A stretch of 64,000 nt of DNA from contig CM064501.1 in assembly GCA_032716605.1 (NCBI GenBank), positions 28,196,959 through 28,260,958 of the forward strand, read 5' to 3'. A model generated the notes under the pieces. It was not told the origin of the DNA. It searched no databases and worked only from the letters and a program-made list of their open reading frames with translations. Made by a program: the position numbers and the translations under genes. The first letter of the stretch is position 1. Each line of letters opens with the position of its first letter. This stretch comes from Paralithodes platypus. Lineage: Eukaryota; Arthropoda; Malacostraca; Decapoda; Lithodidae. This document shows, in pieces, positions 45,982 through 55,960 of the stretch.

Positions 45982-46801
45982 CAGCAATAGATCTACTGAT
46001 CCGCACTAGGCCACTTAGTGAATGGTAAGGCATGGGTACCTGTGGAAATGATAAATAATTAGTGCATTACTCGGTTACAAACGCTGTCAGTTGCGAATTC
46101 AAGTCCAGATATTTATCTATGTGACCCTTGAACGTTTGGAGTGTGCTAAAGTCTATGACAGCGTTTGGCAGTTTGGTCCACATGTTAATCAGTCTGTTGA
46201 ATAAAACATATTTTTCTTCATGTGAATGGATATACAGTAATTTGAATATTTTGTTATGATTTCCTTACTCTTACTACCATCTATATTGTCCAAACCTCTG
46301 ATAATTTTAAACACTTGTATCAAGTTGGGAGTAGCTATACTTCCTCCAGTATTTCTATATCGGTTTTATAATATGAAGACCAATACTGAACACAATATAC
46401 TGAATGGGGATGGACCAACGAATTGTATAAAGTGGGAATAATGTTTTCGGATATATTGTATTATCAAAAGATCTCCCAAGGATACCTATTATTGTTATTA
46501 TTATTGTAATTACTTCGGAGCATTATTAAAGCATGTTTTGAATTACTTGATATAGTTACTCCTAGATCAGTTATCTTGTTGACAAATATAATTAACTGTT
46601 ATTTATCAAGTAGTTTGACTTTTCATTTGTGCTCCCTATTTGAAGCACCTTTCATTTTACCTATATAAAAATGTGTTTGCCAGATCTGGGCCCTGTTTGA
46701 TAATTTATATAAATCCCTTTCATTGTAGAGTGTTTCCAATACAAAAATTACTTTACTTGAATTTTGATTGTCGTCAGCACATTTTGGGATCGTGTATGAG
46801 A
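45982..46801 (-). mobile_element. LINE 3' part, degraded, copy 2
   Basis: Same as 19597-20416. In this copy the LINE can be followed further: 47639-47721, then across Gypsy-B to 58256-58440. Confidence 0.75.
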
Positions 46802-47638
46802 GCCCATAATGGCAGGCTAGGTGGTCTATTTGACCGTAGCGCCCAGCGGGGTGTTTTTACCCTAAATAGGTTTGATTACGTGATCATGTTCATGCCTAAA
46901 TAAGACCCAGAGCGTAAAACAAGTATCTATCCCTGAAAGGGCATAAACAGAGCTTTCCAATGACACCCGAACCATCCTTGTACGACCACTGGTTCTCTTG
47001 CAACGATCGTGCAACACGAGTGCAAAAACCATGCAATTATGTACTTTTCCCTACATAATTCCCTGTGTAATGAGTGTTGTTGTTGTTGTTGTTGTTGTTC
47101 CCCAAGCTGCCTGGCCGAACAGCCCCAAGGCCCCGAGCAATTCCAAGGCCATAACCGAGCGCCCCCACAGAACCCTCCCTGCCGACCACAATAAAGCCTG
47201 GGTGACGGAAGCCACTCCATGGCGGGGAGCTGAGGAGGGTGCAGAAACGCCCGGGAAACCAAAGCCCCACCCAGGGCCCTGTGCCCCTCAGCAATTATGA
47301 AGAGAAAGTTGAGGGGCAAGGGAAAAATGTGACGCTTTGGCTTCCAATCTTGGTAGATTGGGAGGTCAATCCACGGAAAAGACGCCGTCACTTGAGATCT
47401 AGAAAATATATAAGTTAAAGGAACAGTCATAATGAGTGTGAGAGGGGAGGGTAGGGTGGGCTTCACTTCAGTTGGTCCACCGCGGTGGTGGGGGAAGGTC
47501 ATACGGTTTCTATGCTCCTCACACCGCTCAGCTCTCTCTCTCAGCAACATTACGTGCTGAAAATAGCGCACGACATAAGTTGTGAACCGCCACTTAGTCC
47601 ATATTTTTTTCACACGATATAAGTTGCGAGCCGCCAGT
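46802..47638. mobile_element. Composite MITE with shortened (AAC)n retroposon, copy 2
   Basis: Same as 20417-21352 except that the retroposon (47077 to about 47429) ends at GGAACAGTCA directly joined to TAATGAGTGTGAGAG; the 96 bp present in copy 1 are absent. The long minus ORF that spans this joint (47613-46927) is a chance fusion of repeat frames. Confidence 0.7.
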
Positions 47639-47721
47639 TAAGGGTAATAGGTCCGAAGACTGAACCTTGTTGTACACCACTTGTGACATTAATCCAACTT
47701 GAAGCACTACTATTTATTACT

Positions 47722-50238
47722 TGTTATGAACTGGCACTCGGGTACACAAGGGCTCTCAATCAGGACTCGAATATGGCTCGCTGCCACAACGGAAACACAC
47801 GATCCCAACCCCTGAGTACTGCCAGCTGAACAAAAAACACCAATACCCTCCAGAGTTCAATCTGCTATAACGGGGTATACAAGAACTCGGTACTAGTGTT
47901 CAACAACAGACTAATAAAGAGACAGGAATGATCTAGTCTGGTCAACAATCAAACAATGAAATAAAAACAACAACACAAAAGAATAGTGTTGGCCGAAGCC
48001 GAAGTAATCCACCCTTGACTATGAACTTAAGAAGTCCACCACCCTCTACTTCGGATCGGCACTATTACGTTACGTTAATTAATAGTCCTTAAGCATCGAG
48101 CAAGGAATCTTCTGAAAAAAGTTAGATGCTTCTCGGATGCTCGTAAGAAGTACGTATCGGATTTTGAACAGTAATTCAATAAGCAAAAACACTGGCAATT
48201 AAATACTATTAACCCGTTGAGCCCCAGCTAGTTATAATATTTTGTTCACCCCAGTCCCAAGCCATTTTCACTTCTTTTTTTTTTGTTTGCTAAAATGGAA
48301 GACAAGGATGAGAAATGAAAAAACAAAAACAAAATTCACCTCGGACATTTTTGTTGGGGGGGGGGGGGGGGAGCATCAAAAAAATGTGTTGAGCCAAAAT
48401 GGAAGAGAATGGTGAGAAATGAAGTACAAAAATAAAAAAAAAATAATTTCGGTCATTTGGGGGGCGGGGGGGCGAAAGTTCGTCTCCCCCGCATGACCAC
48501 CCGCCCGGGAGCACTAGGGTAAAAACTGAGTATGGCATTGTACGGCATACATCCTAAGGAGTGTCTCACATAAATCTCAAGCCTCTAGCTCCCATACGAC
48601 CGGAGTAATGAAGGTTCAAAGTGGCGGTGAACTAAGGGTGTAAAGTATCCCTACTAAGCCCACCACCACCAGCCGCGCGGCTGTCTCTGCCCGCTCACAC
48701 CTACTGGCCCGGCTCCCACACACACTACGGTACTTCCCCCTCCTATTCTCCCGCCATTTCCTACCTTACGAGCCACGTAAGTGTTTTTTATATGTCGGAC
48801 GCACGTGATGCGTCGCTGGGAGTTGGTGATCAAACTCTGCCGACGCATCACGTGCGACGCTGGGTCTCACTGGGTTAAAGGCTTAAAATGGCATAAGAAT
48901 AATTAAAAGATTATGCAACAGTAAATGGCAAACATTAAAAGGAAGTACTCCGAAAATGCAACGGCAATAGCCTACTCGGATTGTGCTCGTGGGCCACTAA
49001 TCACTAAAATAGCCAAGCTTGCAACACATGAAATCAATAGTGCATAAACAATATCATACATAAGGAAAGCTTCAATACTATTCTGTATCTACTAATCGAG
49101 TAAAGTCTAGCTGGGGTACTGTAGGCAAAAAGGTAGCAGTGACTGAGCAAAAATGGCTCGTAGCCTAGCGAACTCCTCACGACTGTTTAAAGTATTACGT
49201 TAAAACTAACAAGTGCACTTTGAGAAATCCATATCCCTTGTATCTGGTTTTCTCCCGGCTCCTTGACAAAAGTAAAAACAAACTGTTAATAAAATACAGG
49301 GTGGTTAGGCTCTTGCCCTCACGCACTGTAAATTATTAACTCAACACAGTCAGCCGCGAAGACAACCTAGGCTTCACTGAACCGAAACGAGTATGCAGGT
49401 TTATCGCTTAACCACTGCATCAAACAACAACAAGTAACACACAAAAGCCTTACCCCAGTCTAGCATTACCTAGACTAGCAGAAAACAGGAATAATAATAA
49501 TAACACACAGGGAAATGCATATACAAGTGCAACAAACATAAATCAATCCTATTCTATGTCAACCTTTCCAAAATAGGCTATCTAATAGGCAAGTATCTCG
49601 TGAGAACTCAAGCGATAATACGTTGGCTGACTAGCTCTGCACCAATGGGACCATGGAAGTTAAACAGGGCAGGGAAAAGAGAAAATAAGAATGTAAGGTA
49701 GTAGAGAAAGTTCCCATCAGTCAGAAGAATATAAATAGTTAGCAAGGGAAATGAGAAGTCGCTCTGCCTAATGAGTTCTGATGAAAAAATGGCTAGACTT
49801 CCCTTTTATACCCGGCCCTCTAGTGAGCCCAACGTGAACTACTAAGGACCGCCCACTGACAACCATTACGTAATTTCTCTCTCTCCTCTGGGATACACAA
49901 AGGCTCCCCCTAGCACTGAGGGAGGGAGGAGTGATAGTGAGTTAGGCCTACCTCCTGCCTGGCGTACCCACTGACACCTAACTGTGGCTGTTTCTCTTCC
50001 CATCATTACAAATAAGTTTTACACACAATACTTATAACTAATGATATAAAATAGAACTCGTTGACTCAGATGAAAACAAAATACATATTCATAATACTTA
50101 TAGTACAACAGCTCACACGAACTAAGTTAGGAAACTCTACATAGACTACAGCCAAAGTTCCTGCCCTGACGATCCTAGCGAGAGTGGGGCATGACTAGGC
50201 GTTCTGTACAGCATGCTCACACGTGGACATGCGTCACA
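47722..50238 (-). repeat. Gypsy-B LTR (3' LTR by orientation), with MITE insert
   Basis: 2517 bp, of which 48213-48874 plus one TTAA is a MITE insertion, leaving about 1.85 kb. It aligns with 55961-58255 at high identity, with small indels (for example near 49780 and 49910). A minus-strand TATA box (TATAAAAG) is at 49803-49810. Confidence 0.9.
48209..48878. mobile_element. TTAA-flanked MITE in left Gypsy-B LTR (662 bp)
   Basis: TTAA at 48209-48212 and 48875-48878; ends CCCGTTGAGCCCCAGC and the complement CCCAGTGAGACCCAGC. The right LTR has the empty site (ACTATTAAAGG near 56450). The interior has G-runs (about 48354-48371) and GCATCACGTGCGACGCTGGG, shared with the MITE at 63210-63626. The 26-kb duplication ends at 48299 inside it. 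Confidence 0.88.
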
Positions 50239-50639
50239 CCTCCCCCAAGATTTTACTCGCTCAACCCTGAGCTAAAATCTGACAAACACAGAACCCCATC
50301 AAGCCCCTCACACCCAGCGACCGCATGGCACTAAAACAAAGCTGAGTTTATCAACAAAACACATCTTATTATTAAAACAAAATAATAATTCACATTTTAT
50401 AACTCCTCCCAACAATAGCAAAAAGACACAATATCATGCTCCCAGAGCGAGCTTACAGCAGCTCAGCCGTTTGATAGTTTGTGGACTACTCAAACTCTAT
50501 AGGCTATGACAAACTTATACGATTACCTATATCAAAAGAAAGAGTTTGTATATGATTTTTATATTTTAATATGTTTTTCCCGGCTGCACTATAAGGGCAG
50601 CCTATTTTGCTCCACTCAAACCCACACACCTGTGATAGC
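50239..50639 (-). other. Gypsy-B 3' untranslated region with polypurine tract
   Basis: On the minus strand TCTTGGGGGAGG (50250-50239) directly precedes the 3' LTR TGTGACG, an excellent polypurine tract. The remainder is non-coding. Confidence 0.75.
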
Positions 50640-51314
50640 CTACGACTGATCATCCACCCTTGATAAACAATCCGCGATCACATTGTCACATCCAGCAATA
50701 TGACGGATGTCCAGGTTATACTCCTGCAACATCAAAGACCACCTGGTCAGTCTCATATTGCGATTGTGAAATTGATTCAGGAATCTCAAAGGGTGATGAT
50801 CAGTGTAGATAACCACGACTGGGCCATAGGCTGGAACATACACCTCGAAGTGCCTGAGCGACAGCACAATCGCCAGTAATTCCTTTTCTATTGTAGAATA
50901 GTTCTTTTGTGCAGCATTGAACTTTTTAGAAAAGAAACTTACTGGGTGTTCCACACCTTCATTGTCTGTCTGTTGCAAGACGGCACCAGCCCCTACACCA
51001 CTAGCATCTGTTGCCAGCTGAAAAGGCCTGTTAAAGTCTGGGGCCCTGAGTATCGGGTGAGTACATAGCAAATGTTTCACCAAAGTGAAAGCCTTTTCAC
51101 ACTCAGGTGCCCACAAAAACTTTTTGTCTTTAGATAACAAATATGTGAGAGGTGCCAACACCGTTGAGTAACCTTTTATGAAGCGTCTGTAGTAGCCTAT
51201 CATACCCAAGAATCTCATAATCTGCTTCTTGGTTGTTGGGTGCGGAAATTTATTGATAGCCTGTACCTTGTTCTGAGGAGGGCACACCTTTCCCCTTCCC
51301 ACTACAAACCCAAG
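50640..51314 (-). pseudogene. pol: Gypsy-B pol, RT connection and RNase H
   Basis: This continues in the same frame as the pol ORF after a single TAG at 51317-51315. It has the RT tail (FLGMIGYYRRFIKGYS) and RNase H with LATDASGVGAGAVLQQ, ENEGVEHP-like spacing, STIEKELLAIV (catalytic Glu), YTDHHPLRFL and terminal NVIADCLSR, ending at 50640. Loss by one nonsense codon makes this a recent lesion or a suppressible stop. Confidence 0.92.
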
Positions 51315-53984
51315 CTACTGCACAGTGGCTTTTAGGAAGTCACACTTTGCCAAATTTACTACCAGACCTGCTTCACTAAGTTTCCGGAACAAGGTCTCAA
51401 GGTGCTCACAATGGCTCTCAAAGTCGTCATCATAAATGATTACATCGTCCAAATATACGGTGCAATTCGGAATGTCTTTTACAATTTCATTCATCAGGTT
51501 CTGAAACGTTGCTGGTGCATTCTTAAGTCCGTAAGGCATAACATTGCACCGGTAGGTACTCCCGTCCACAACAAAACCACATACCTCTTTAGCACACTCG
51601 GACAAAGGTACTTGCCAGTAACCTTTTACTAAATCTACTTTAGACAAAAAACGAGCATTACCAATTTTGTCAACACTATCATCAACCCGAGGAAGAGGAT
51701 ATGGGTTAGTTGGAGTCAAACCGTTTAACCTACGGAAATCAATACAAAAGCGTACCTTGCCATCTGGCTTAGGCTGCAGTGTTACGGGGGAAGTCCACTT
51801 AACTGTGCCTTTCTCTATCAACCCTCTACCGAGCATATACTTCAACTCATCCCTCAGAGCTGGTAGTTTTTTGGGGGGCACACGGTACGGGATTGACTTA
51901 AAGGGTAGATGGTCCCCCACGTCAACATCATGCATAGCCTGAGTAGTGAGGCCTGGGTGTTCAGCAAATACAGTGGGGTATGAACCGAACAACTGACGGA
52001 TAGCATCAAACAGCGGCTCAGGCAAATGAACTATAGCCTCGTCAGCCCTTAGGCTCGAGTTCCCCGCCCACTGATCCGCTGAAACATGTTGATCCCAGCT
52101 ATCCTCCTCTGAAGCTTGACTGTCCCCCTCTCCTTCTCCACCACGGCCGCAATAAGCCAACACAGGGACAGTGAGAGGCTCAGAGGGGCGCCTTACATAC
52201 TCTTTAATAAGGTTCACGTGACATAACTGGTTCTTTTTCCTCCTGTCTGGAGTGGCAACAAGGTAATCTAAATCTGAAATTTGTTCTACAATTTTATAAG
52301 GTCCAGTGTACTTCGCAGAGAGGGGGTTACCAACCATAGGCAACAAAATTAATACCTCTTGTCCTACAGTGAACTTCCGGAGCCTCACTTTGCGATCATA
52401 CCTGTCCTTCATCAAAGCTTGTGATTCTGTCAAATTTCTACCTGCCATCTCCAGACTCTTAAGCATGCGCTCACGGCTTTCAAGCACATACTTTAATAAT
52501 GGACAAGGCTGCACAGTCCCCTCCCAAATTTCTTTCAGCATGTTAAGGGGGCCCCTGACACAGTGTCCTAAAATCAGCTCGTTTGGACTAAATCCCAGGC
52601 TCTCACCAGGTACCTCCCGAGCAGCAAACAGCACATAAGGCAATCCAAGATCCCAATCCATACCGTTGTCAGCACCATAACACCTGAGCATGCTTTTGAG
52701 TGTAGCATGCCACCGCTCAAGCACCCCTTGACTCTCAGGGTGATACGCTGACGATACTACTGCTCGTATCCCATGCTGTTGCATTGTTTGCTTGAACATG
52801 TTGGAGGTGAAATTAGATCCCTGATCAGACTGAATCTCCTCCGAGTACCCGTACCTTGAGAAGTACCACAACAAGTTACTGACTACCGTCTTAGCCATTC
52901 CATTTTTCATAGGGTATGCATCGGGGTATCTAGTGGCAATATCCATTATGGTTAACAAAAATTTATTTCCAGCCTTAGTGGGAGGGAGTGGACCAACCAT
53001 GTCAACAATAATTTTACTAAAGGGTGGCCCAATCACAGGAATAGGGTGTAACGGAGCCTTAGGAATAACTTGGTTCGGTTTCCCGACACGTTGACAAATA
53101 TCACATGAGTTTATCCATGACTGCACATGAGACTTCATCCCCGGCCACCAAAACAATTTCCCCAAAGCCGCCACCGTTTTCTTGGCACCCAAATGTCCTG
53201 ATAATGGAGAATCATGAGCCAACCTAAGCAAACTTTCCCTGCAGCCCTCTGGCACGACCAGCTGGTCAACTGTACCTGATCCGCCCTCCCAGTTCCTTTT
53301 AGGATCTTGAAATCGGTGGTATAAAATTCCATTAAAGAAAAAAAAATCCCCTGCCTTTGCATCCCTATCCTCTTCTAACTCCACAGCCCCATTGGTACAC
53401 TGCAAAACCTCTGGATCCTCTAATTGCAACTTTCGAATGTCTGTGGGAGCCAACATGTCTAACTGCTTGGTCAACAACTCATGCCCTCCCCCAACATCCA
53501 ACTTAGACATCCGGTTTTCTCGCTGCAGGTAACGGTGCTGTCTCTGAGTCTCTGCCTCCTCCACTACTTTATCAACTGTCTTAGGCACTGGAGTTACAAC
53601 AGACTCGGTCAAAGGTCCTGCTATTGGGTCTTTTGGGAGAGCCACTGGTTCTAAACTCTTCAAACTTTTCCCAGCCTTCCGCTTCTCCTTAATTCCCTTC
53701 CTCCGCTGTTCTGTGGCCTGTGAAATAGGCTGTGATACCTTAAATGCTTGGGAACGAGTTACGACACACGCCATCTGTTGGCATCGACAACTCACCACCC
53801 ACTCTTGTTCCTCCCTACTCACGTCGGCCGGCCTCTCGGCAACGACTAAGGGTGGAACTTCTAAAGTAGGCACCGCAAAGTCGTTGCCGAGAAGAAGGTC
53901 GACGCCCTCCACTGGCAATTTCTCAACGATCCCCACATCTAAGTCCTTAATCACACCATCAATTTCCAGCTCCACATGAACCAA
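51315..53984 (-). CDS. pol: Gypsy-B pol: protease tail, integrase, reverse transcriptase (889 codons)
   Basis: Domains in order: end of retropepsin (LLLGNDF, residues 30-36); integrase zinc-binding HHCC (His257, His264, Cys294, Cys297); integrase core with Asp328, Asp387 (SDQGSNF) and Glu423 (35 residues between, as in D,D(35)E); GPY/F-like module (KYTGPYKIV, 558-566); an acidic linker; RT from about residue 690 with FCIDFRRLN, LSKVDLVKGYWQ, MPYGLKNAPATFQ and YLDDVIIY (catalytic 844-847). Integrase upstream of RT is the reverse of ordinary Ty3/gypsy. The frame begins inside protease and overlaps gag by 34 bp in the -1 frame, so expression likely needs a frameshift; the ORF stops at TAG 51315. 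Confidence 0.94.
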   Translation of the reverse strand: MVHVELEIDGVIKDLDVGIVEKLPVEGVDLLLGNDFAVPTLEVPPLVVAERPADVSREEQEWVVSCRCQQMACVVTRSQAFKVSQPISQATEQRRKGIKEKRKAGKSLKSLEPVALPKDPIAGPLTESVVTPVPKTVDKVVEEAETQRQHRYLQRENRMSKLDVGGGHELLTKQLDMLAPTDIRKLQLEDPEVLQCTNGAVELEEDRDAKAGDFFFFNGILYHRFQDPKRNWEGGSGTVDQLVVPEGCRESLLRLAHDSPLSGHLGAKKTVAALGKLFWWPGMKSHVQSWINSCDICQRVGKPNQVIPKAPLHPIPVIGPPFSKIIVDMVGPLPPTKAGNKFLLTIMDIATRYPDAYPMKNGMAKTVVSNLLWYFSRYGYSEEIQSDQGSNFTSNMFKQTMQQHGIRAVVSSAYHPESQGVLERWHATLKSMLRCYGADNGMDWDLGLPYVLFAAREVPGESLGFSPNELILGHCVRGPLNMLKEIWEGTVQPCPLLKYVLESRERMLKSLEMAGRNLTESQALMKDRYDRKVRLRKFTVGQEVLILLPMVGNPLSAKYTGPYKIVEQISDLDYLVATPDRRKKNQLCHVNLIKEYVRRPSEPLTVPVLAYCGRGGEGEGDSQASEEDSWDQHVSADQWAGNSSLRADEAIVHLPEPLFDAIRQLFGSYPTVFAEHPGLTTQAMHDVDVGDHLPFKSIPYRVPPKKLPALRDELKYMLGRGLIEKGTVKWTSPVTLQPKPDGKVRFCIDFRRLNGLTPTNPYPLPRVDDSVDKIGNARFLSKVDLVKGYWQVPLSECAKEVCGFVVDGSTYRCNVMPYGLKNAPATFQNLMNEIVKDIPNCTVYLDDVIIYDDDFESHCEHLETLFRKLSEAGLVVNLAKCDFLKATVQ

Positions 53985-55396
53985 CGGGTACGACCTGCAT
54001 TAATACCCTGAACAACAACCACCCGTGCCGCATTAATTGGTCGCCCCGTGAAATTCTTCAAAAGTGTCTGTGAAGCTCCAGTATCACGCAAAACTTCCAC
54101 CTTATGCTGGCAACCCGCCCAACTTACTCTACCGGTCCCTCTATGGGCGCAAAAGACATCACGGACAGGGGACGAGCCTTCCTGAGTCTTATACATAGCC
54201 TGTGACCCTGCCGCTGGCAAACTACCCTGGGTAAATCCAGACGACATTTCAGCCACACCTATGCTGCGCACCAAAGACACGGCTGCAGCTGGCGGCTTAC
54301 CAGGACAAGATTTTGCATAATGCCCCTTCTTTCTACAATGAAAACATTCCACTTCCCCTATCGGTCTCTTCTGATAAGGGGCGGAGTTCTGACCCTTCTG
54401 TAATGGGACGGCTGTAGTCTTTGGTTCAGTCCTGGTATCTTGGCTTTTAAACTGTGGTTTATATCTATAGTGATTGTCCTGAGCTCGAGGGTTTGGAGTA
54501 TCGCGCCCCTTGGGAACTGCATCAACACGCTTTACAGATTCACATCCCCTGATTAGCGACAACCTGAGGTCAGCCATCTCAGCTGCCTCTTGAAGAGTTC
54601 TTGAGTTCTTTTCTTTAATAGTTAAAGTCATTTCTGCACCAGTACACTTATAAAACTGCTCGAGCAGAAACAGCTCAGTCAACTGTTCTGCCGTCTCAGC
54701 TTTCTCAGAACGTGTCCAGTTTTTAAGTGCATCTTTTAAGTCCCGGGCATGGTCAAGAAAGGTCGCCTCCCTAGTCTTTGTAACACCCCGAAACTTCAAT
54801 CGATATGTTTCCGGTTGCAACTCGTATGCCCGTAGGACAGCTCTCTTCAATTCTGGGTAGTCAATGCAAGACTCTAAAGGCAGTGCATCATAAGCCTTCA
54901 GACCCTTACCCGTAAGTCTTGAGGAGACTAGAGCTGCCCACTTCTCTTCAGGCCAATTATGCTCCTTACACTTCTTCTCAAAACGATTAAAAAATTCTGT
55001 GACTTCAGTTTCACTAAATACCGGCACCAATTTGACTAAGTGGGCCAAGGACTGTTCTCTTACTTGGCCCTCACGGCCCATCCGAGTCCCTGTCGACTCT
55101 GCACGAGTCTTAGCTAAATCTAATTTAGCACAATATTTCTCCGAGTCGTACCTAAGCTCAGCCTCATGCCTCCTGGTCTCATCCTCCTGCCTCCTAACCT
55201 CAATCTCATGCCTCCTAGTCTCATTCTCATGCCTCCTAGTCTCATTCTCCTGCTTCCTAGCCTCAATCTTAGCAAGCTCAAGTCTAAAGACCATATCTGG
55301 AGACAGGCAGAAGAGGGAGCTGCCACTACTGAAGGAGGGGGGGCAAAAACTGGGGAACCACCACGTGCACCACCCGAGGGCCCTCCAATCTGCCAA
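53951..55396 (-). CDS. gag: Gypsy-B gag-protease, SCAN-like capsid and zinc knuckle
   Basis: Residues 44-80 are a charged coiled-coil with near-repeats of ETRRHE. Residues 125-250 resemble the SCAN/Gmr1-type capsid (FFNRFEKKCKEHNWPEEKW, LTGKGLKAYDALP, YRLKFRG). A CCHC knuckle (CFHCRKKGHYAKSC, 351-364) and protease active site (RDTGASQTLL, near 436-445) follow. The apparent N-terminus (about 35 residues) is out-of-frame noise; the true gag start lies upstream in another frame at 55760. The ORF ends at 53951, and the remaining protease continues in the overlapping pol frame. SCAN domains of vertebrate zinc-finger genes are thought to derive from Gmr1-like gag, which supports the classification. 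Confidence 0.88.
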   Translation of the reverse strand: MADWRALGWCTWWFPSFCPPSFSSGSSLFCLSPDMVFRLELAKIEARKQENETRRHENETRRHEIEVRRQEDETRRHEAELRYDSEKYCAKLDLAKTRAESTGTRMGREGQVREQSLAHLVKLVPVFSETEVTEFFNRFEKKCKEHNWPEEKWAALVSSRLTGKGLKAYDALPLESCIDYPELKRAVLRAYELQPETYRLKFRGVTKTREATFLDHARDLKDALKNWTRSEKAETAEQLTELFLLEQFYKCTGAEMTLTIKEKNSRTLQEAAEMADLRLSLIRGCESVKRVDAVPKGRDTPNPRAQDNHYRYKPQFKSQDTRTEPKTTAVPLQKGQNSAPYQKRPIGEVECFHCRKKGHYAKSCPGKPPAAAVSLVRSIGVAEMSSGFTQGSLPAAGSQAMYKTQEGSSPVRDVFCAHRGTGRVSWAGCQHKVEVLRDTGASQTLLKNFTGRPINAARVVVVQGINAGRTRWFMWSWKLMV

Positions 55397-55760
55397 TTCT
55401 CATCCCTCTGTGGGAGAGTGCTAACCTCCGGTAACTGAGTGGACGGCATTGTGGGAGTCGAGTCAGAGGGAATCTGGGGAGGACCCCCCCAAACGCCCTC
55501 TCCTCCGAAACCCCATGTCGCCCACGCAACACCCAGGAAATCAGCTCCCCCTTGGACATCCCTGCTACATTGGAAGTGCCCAAAACCTTGGCTATCAGGT
55601 GCAAGCCACAAACATCCACCCCAGTCAGCCTCTCCTCTGTCACGTGGTACCGCTTACTCACAAAAACTCTAGCATCCTCCTCACTGGTTACTAACGGCAC
55701 ACCTTCAAATGACATCTCTCGCTCATCGTCAGTGCTAATGCACGACATACTGAAGTCCAC
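55397..55760 (-). pseudogene. gag: Gypsy-B gag N-terminal part, in other frames
   Basis: An ATG at 55760-55758 opens a frame with acidic N-terminal sequence (SMSCISTDDEREMSFEG) to about 55500; coding character then shifts to a second frame (to about 55330, Pro/Gly-rich) and then to the main gag ORF. Two indels must have occurred, or this leader is poorly constrained. A G-run in the coding strand near 55484-55490 (C7 on the + strand) is a likely slippage site. Confidence 0.55.
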
Positions 55761-55950
55761 AAATAAAATCTCGAGACAAAAGTGTTAAACTTACTATGCA
55801 AGCACTAATTACTAAATTAACTGGAGTCTCTTAAATGCTTTACTAATTGCCATACAAACAAAATATTCTTCAATATGCACGCTAAAATACAAACAAACAA
55901 ATGTTGTACAACTCTGCAAAAATGTATACTGTTCACAAAATCCTAAGCAA

Positions 55951-55958
55951 GGTCGCCA
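55951..55958 (-). other. Gypsy-B primer-binding site
   Basis: On the minus strand TGGCGACC follows the 5' LTR end after two bases. TGG at its start pairs with tRNA CCA-3'; the sequence resembles the arginine-tRNA site of Drosophila 412/mdg1 elements as I recall it. The tRNA identity is not confirmed. Confidence 0.6.
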
Positions 55959-55960
55959 TT

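Larger units (their letters stand above)
26398..48299 (+). repeat. Copy 2 of the ~26.3-kb direct duplication
   Basis: This repeats 1-22010. If it is a simple tandem duplication, the unit is 22011-48299 (26,289 bp) and copy 1 begins about 4.4 kb upstream of the window. The right boundary lies inside a TTAA-flanked MITE that sits in the left LTR of Gypsy-B: copy 2 continues through the MITE into Gypsy-B, whereas copy 1 switches to an antisense Gypsy-A LTR. Confidence 0.95.

Noticed and set aside
46927..47613. 228-codon minus ORF in copy 2
   Set aside because: It exists only because the 96-bp indel fuses two repeat-derived frames; copy 1 has two separate ORFs.
54999..55694. Plus-strand ORFs of 77-141 codons over Gypsy-B gag
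   Set aside because: Antisense shadows of the coiled-coil and Pro-rich gag coding region.
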